Shown here one piece after another: positions 5,391-5,859 of a stretch of 5,859 nt of DNA. Under the pieces are notes generated by a model. It was not told the origin of the DNA and did not search any database. It saw only the letters and a program-made list of their open reading frames with translations. Position numbers and translations under genes: made by a program. This stretch comes from Desulfococcus sp. (GTDB lineage Bacteria > Desulfobacterota > Desulfobacteria > Desulfobacterales > Desulfosalsimonadaceae): positions 1 through 5,859 of the forward strand of contig JAHECJ010000160.1 in NCBI GenBank assembly GCA_024641805.1. The letters are read 5' to 3'. Position 1 is the first letter of the stretch. Every line of letters begins with the position of its first letter.

Positions 5391-5457
5391 TTAATAAAAA
5401 AATGAGCGATGCGGGTTTCTGGGATGACAGAACAATCAAGACGCATCAGGCATTGAA

Positions 5458-5487
5458 TTGCTTTTAACATAAAAATAATTGTAATAT
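5458..5487 (+). promoter_or_regulatory. Weak proximal promoter candidate for gltX
   Basis: TTGCTT (5458-5463) and TAATAT (5482-5487) are spaced 18 bases apart. The -35 matches only the TTG, and the -10 matches 4 of 6. Transcription would start near 5494, leaving a leader just long enough for the ribosome site at 5497-5503. In such AT-rich sequence a chance match is likely. Confidence 0.25.
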
Positions 5488-5496
5488 TTTGATATT

Positions 5497-5503
5497 AAAG
5501 GTG
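5497..5503 (+). promoter_or_regulatory. gltX ribosome binding site
   Basis: AAAGGTG lies 9 bases before the ATG at 5513, and this spacing supports that start. A shorter AGG at 5508-5510 is too close to serve. Confidence 0.6.
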
Positions 5504-5512
5504 TTTTAGGAT

Positions 5513-5859
5513 ATGAACAACACAATCATTACCCGATTCCCTCCCAGTCCCACAGGATACCTGCATCTGGGCGGGGCCCGGACAGCCATTTTCAACTGGC
5601 TGTATGCGCGGCATACCAATGGACGATTTATTCTGCGGATCGAAGATACGGATGTGCAGCGATCCACCCAGGAATCCGTGGATGCTATTTTTGAAGCAAT
5701 GGAATGGCTGGGAATTGACTGGGATGAAGGACCTTATTTCCAGTCAAAACGGTTTGATGTATATAAAGATTACACGAACCGGCTGATTGAATCCGGAAAC
5801 GCCTATTACTGCACCTGCACTCCAGAACAGGTGGACCGGATGCGGGAAGAAGCCAAACA
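5513..5859 (+). CDS. gltX: Glutamyl-tRNA synthetase, N-terminal part (cut off by window)
   Basis: GluRS is the cytosolic class I synthetase that attaches glutamate to tRNA-Glu, and in bacteria lacking GlnRS also to tRNA-Gln. The first 115 residues are visible: TRFPPSPTGYLHLGGART (7-24), holding the HIGH-type motif as H18-L19-G20-G21, then the glutamate-specific RIEDTD (42-47), WLGIDWDEGP (65-74), and the C-x-C pair C100/C102 that begins the zinc-binding or zinc-like insertion of many bacterial GluRS. The family is usually about 460-500 residues, so about three quarters lies beyond the right edge, including the KMSKS loop and the anticodon-binding domain. It is transcribed divergently from the rpmF series. 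Discriminating versus non-discriminating type cannot be judged from this fragment. The closely related GlnRS is unlikely given HLGGART and RIEDTD. Confidence 0.96.
   Translation, partial: MNNTIITRFPPSPTGYLHLGGARTAIFNWLYARHTNGRFILRIEDTDVQRSTQESVDAIFEAMEWLGIDWDEGPYFQSKRFDVYKDYTNRLIESGNAYYCTCTPEQVDRMREEAK

Larger units (their letters stand above)
5138..5512. other. AT-rich divergent intergenic region between rpmF and gltX
   Basis: This 375-bp stretch contains no convincing gene. It holds the candidate promoters for both flanking genes, a short inverted repeat in the rpmF leader, and inverted repeats in the gltX leader. Two less AT-rich patches (about 5311-5352 and 5401-5460) interrupt the AT-rich sequence. 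The longest plus-strand frame near gltX is 21 codons (5402-5467) with no ribosome site, and I do not call it. I found no tRNA, T-box or ribosomal-protein leader signature. Confidence 0.7.

Noticed and set aside
5402..5467. 21-codon frame (MSDAGFWDDRTIKTHQALNCF* length class) as a gltX leader peptide
   Set aside because: No ribosome site, no run of glutamate codons, and no known leader pattern; a chance frame is the simplest reading.
5258..5512. T-box leader for gltX
   Set aside because: No AGGGTGG-type antiterminator sequence or specifier-loop architecture is visible.

Overview
This window is an ordinary bacterial housekeeping locus. The protein sequences and gene order best fit the Desulfobacterota (a sulfate-reducer-like Desulfobacterales member). 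That placement rests on the linkage fabG-acpP-rpiB-glyA-dCMP deaminase-nrdR-ribD and on the style of the FabG and NrdR proteins; it is an inference, not a database match. I see no mobile element, CRISPR array, tRNA/rRNA, toxin system or phage gene.

Layout. Seven genes lie on the minus strand and read right to left: rpmF (ribosomal protein L32, 4958-5137), fabG (4111-4857), acpP (3862-4092), rpiB (3350-3808), glyA (2068-3318, TTG start), a dCMP deaminase gene (1556-2014), nrdR (1062-1508) and ribD (from 939, running off the left edge). This is probably one long operon, with gaps of 18 to 122 bp. A divergent gene, gltX (glutamyl-tRNA synthetase), starts at 5513 on the plus strand and runs off the right edge. 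The 375-bp region between rpmF and gltX is AT-rich. It holds a good candidate promoter for the rpmF operon, a weaker one or two for gltX, and several inverted repeats.

How the genes fit together. FabG and ACP belong to fatty acid elongation. GlyA makes glycine and 5,10-methylene-THF. The dCMP deaminase makes dUMP, which thymidylate synthase would methylate with that methylene-THF. NrdR represses ribonucleotide reductase genes, so glyA, the deaminase and nrdR together touch dNTP supply. RpiB makes ribulose 5-phosphate/ribose 5-phosphate, and RibD takes the GTP-derived pyrimidine towards riboflavin (whose other precursor comes from ribulose 5-phosphate). RpmF and GltX serve translation.

Most worth a second look: (1) the fatty-acid block is stripped down, with no plsX, fabH or fabD between rpmF and fabG and no fabF after acpP, although these are common neighbours; (2) fabG has no visible Shine-Dalgarno and instead has a hairpin arm just upstream of its start; (3) ribD has an in-frame alternative start 18 codons upstream, and a perfect 12-bp inverted repeat would lie inside that extension; (4) the gltX/rpmF intergenic region has near-symmetrical back-to-back promoter signals and mutually exclusive hairpins. 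None of these amounts to a new system.
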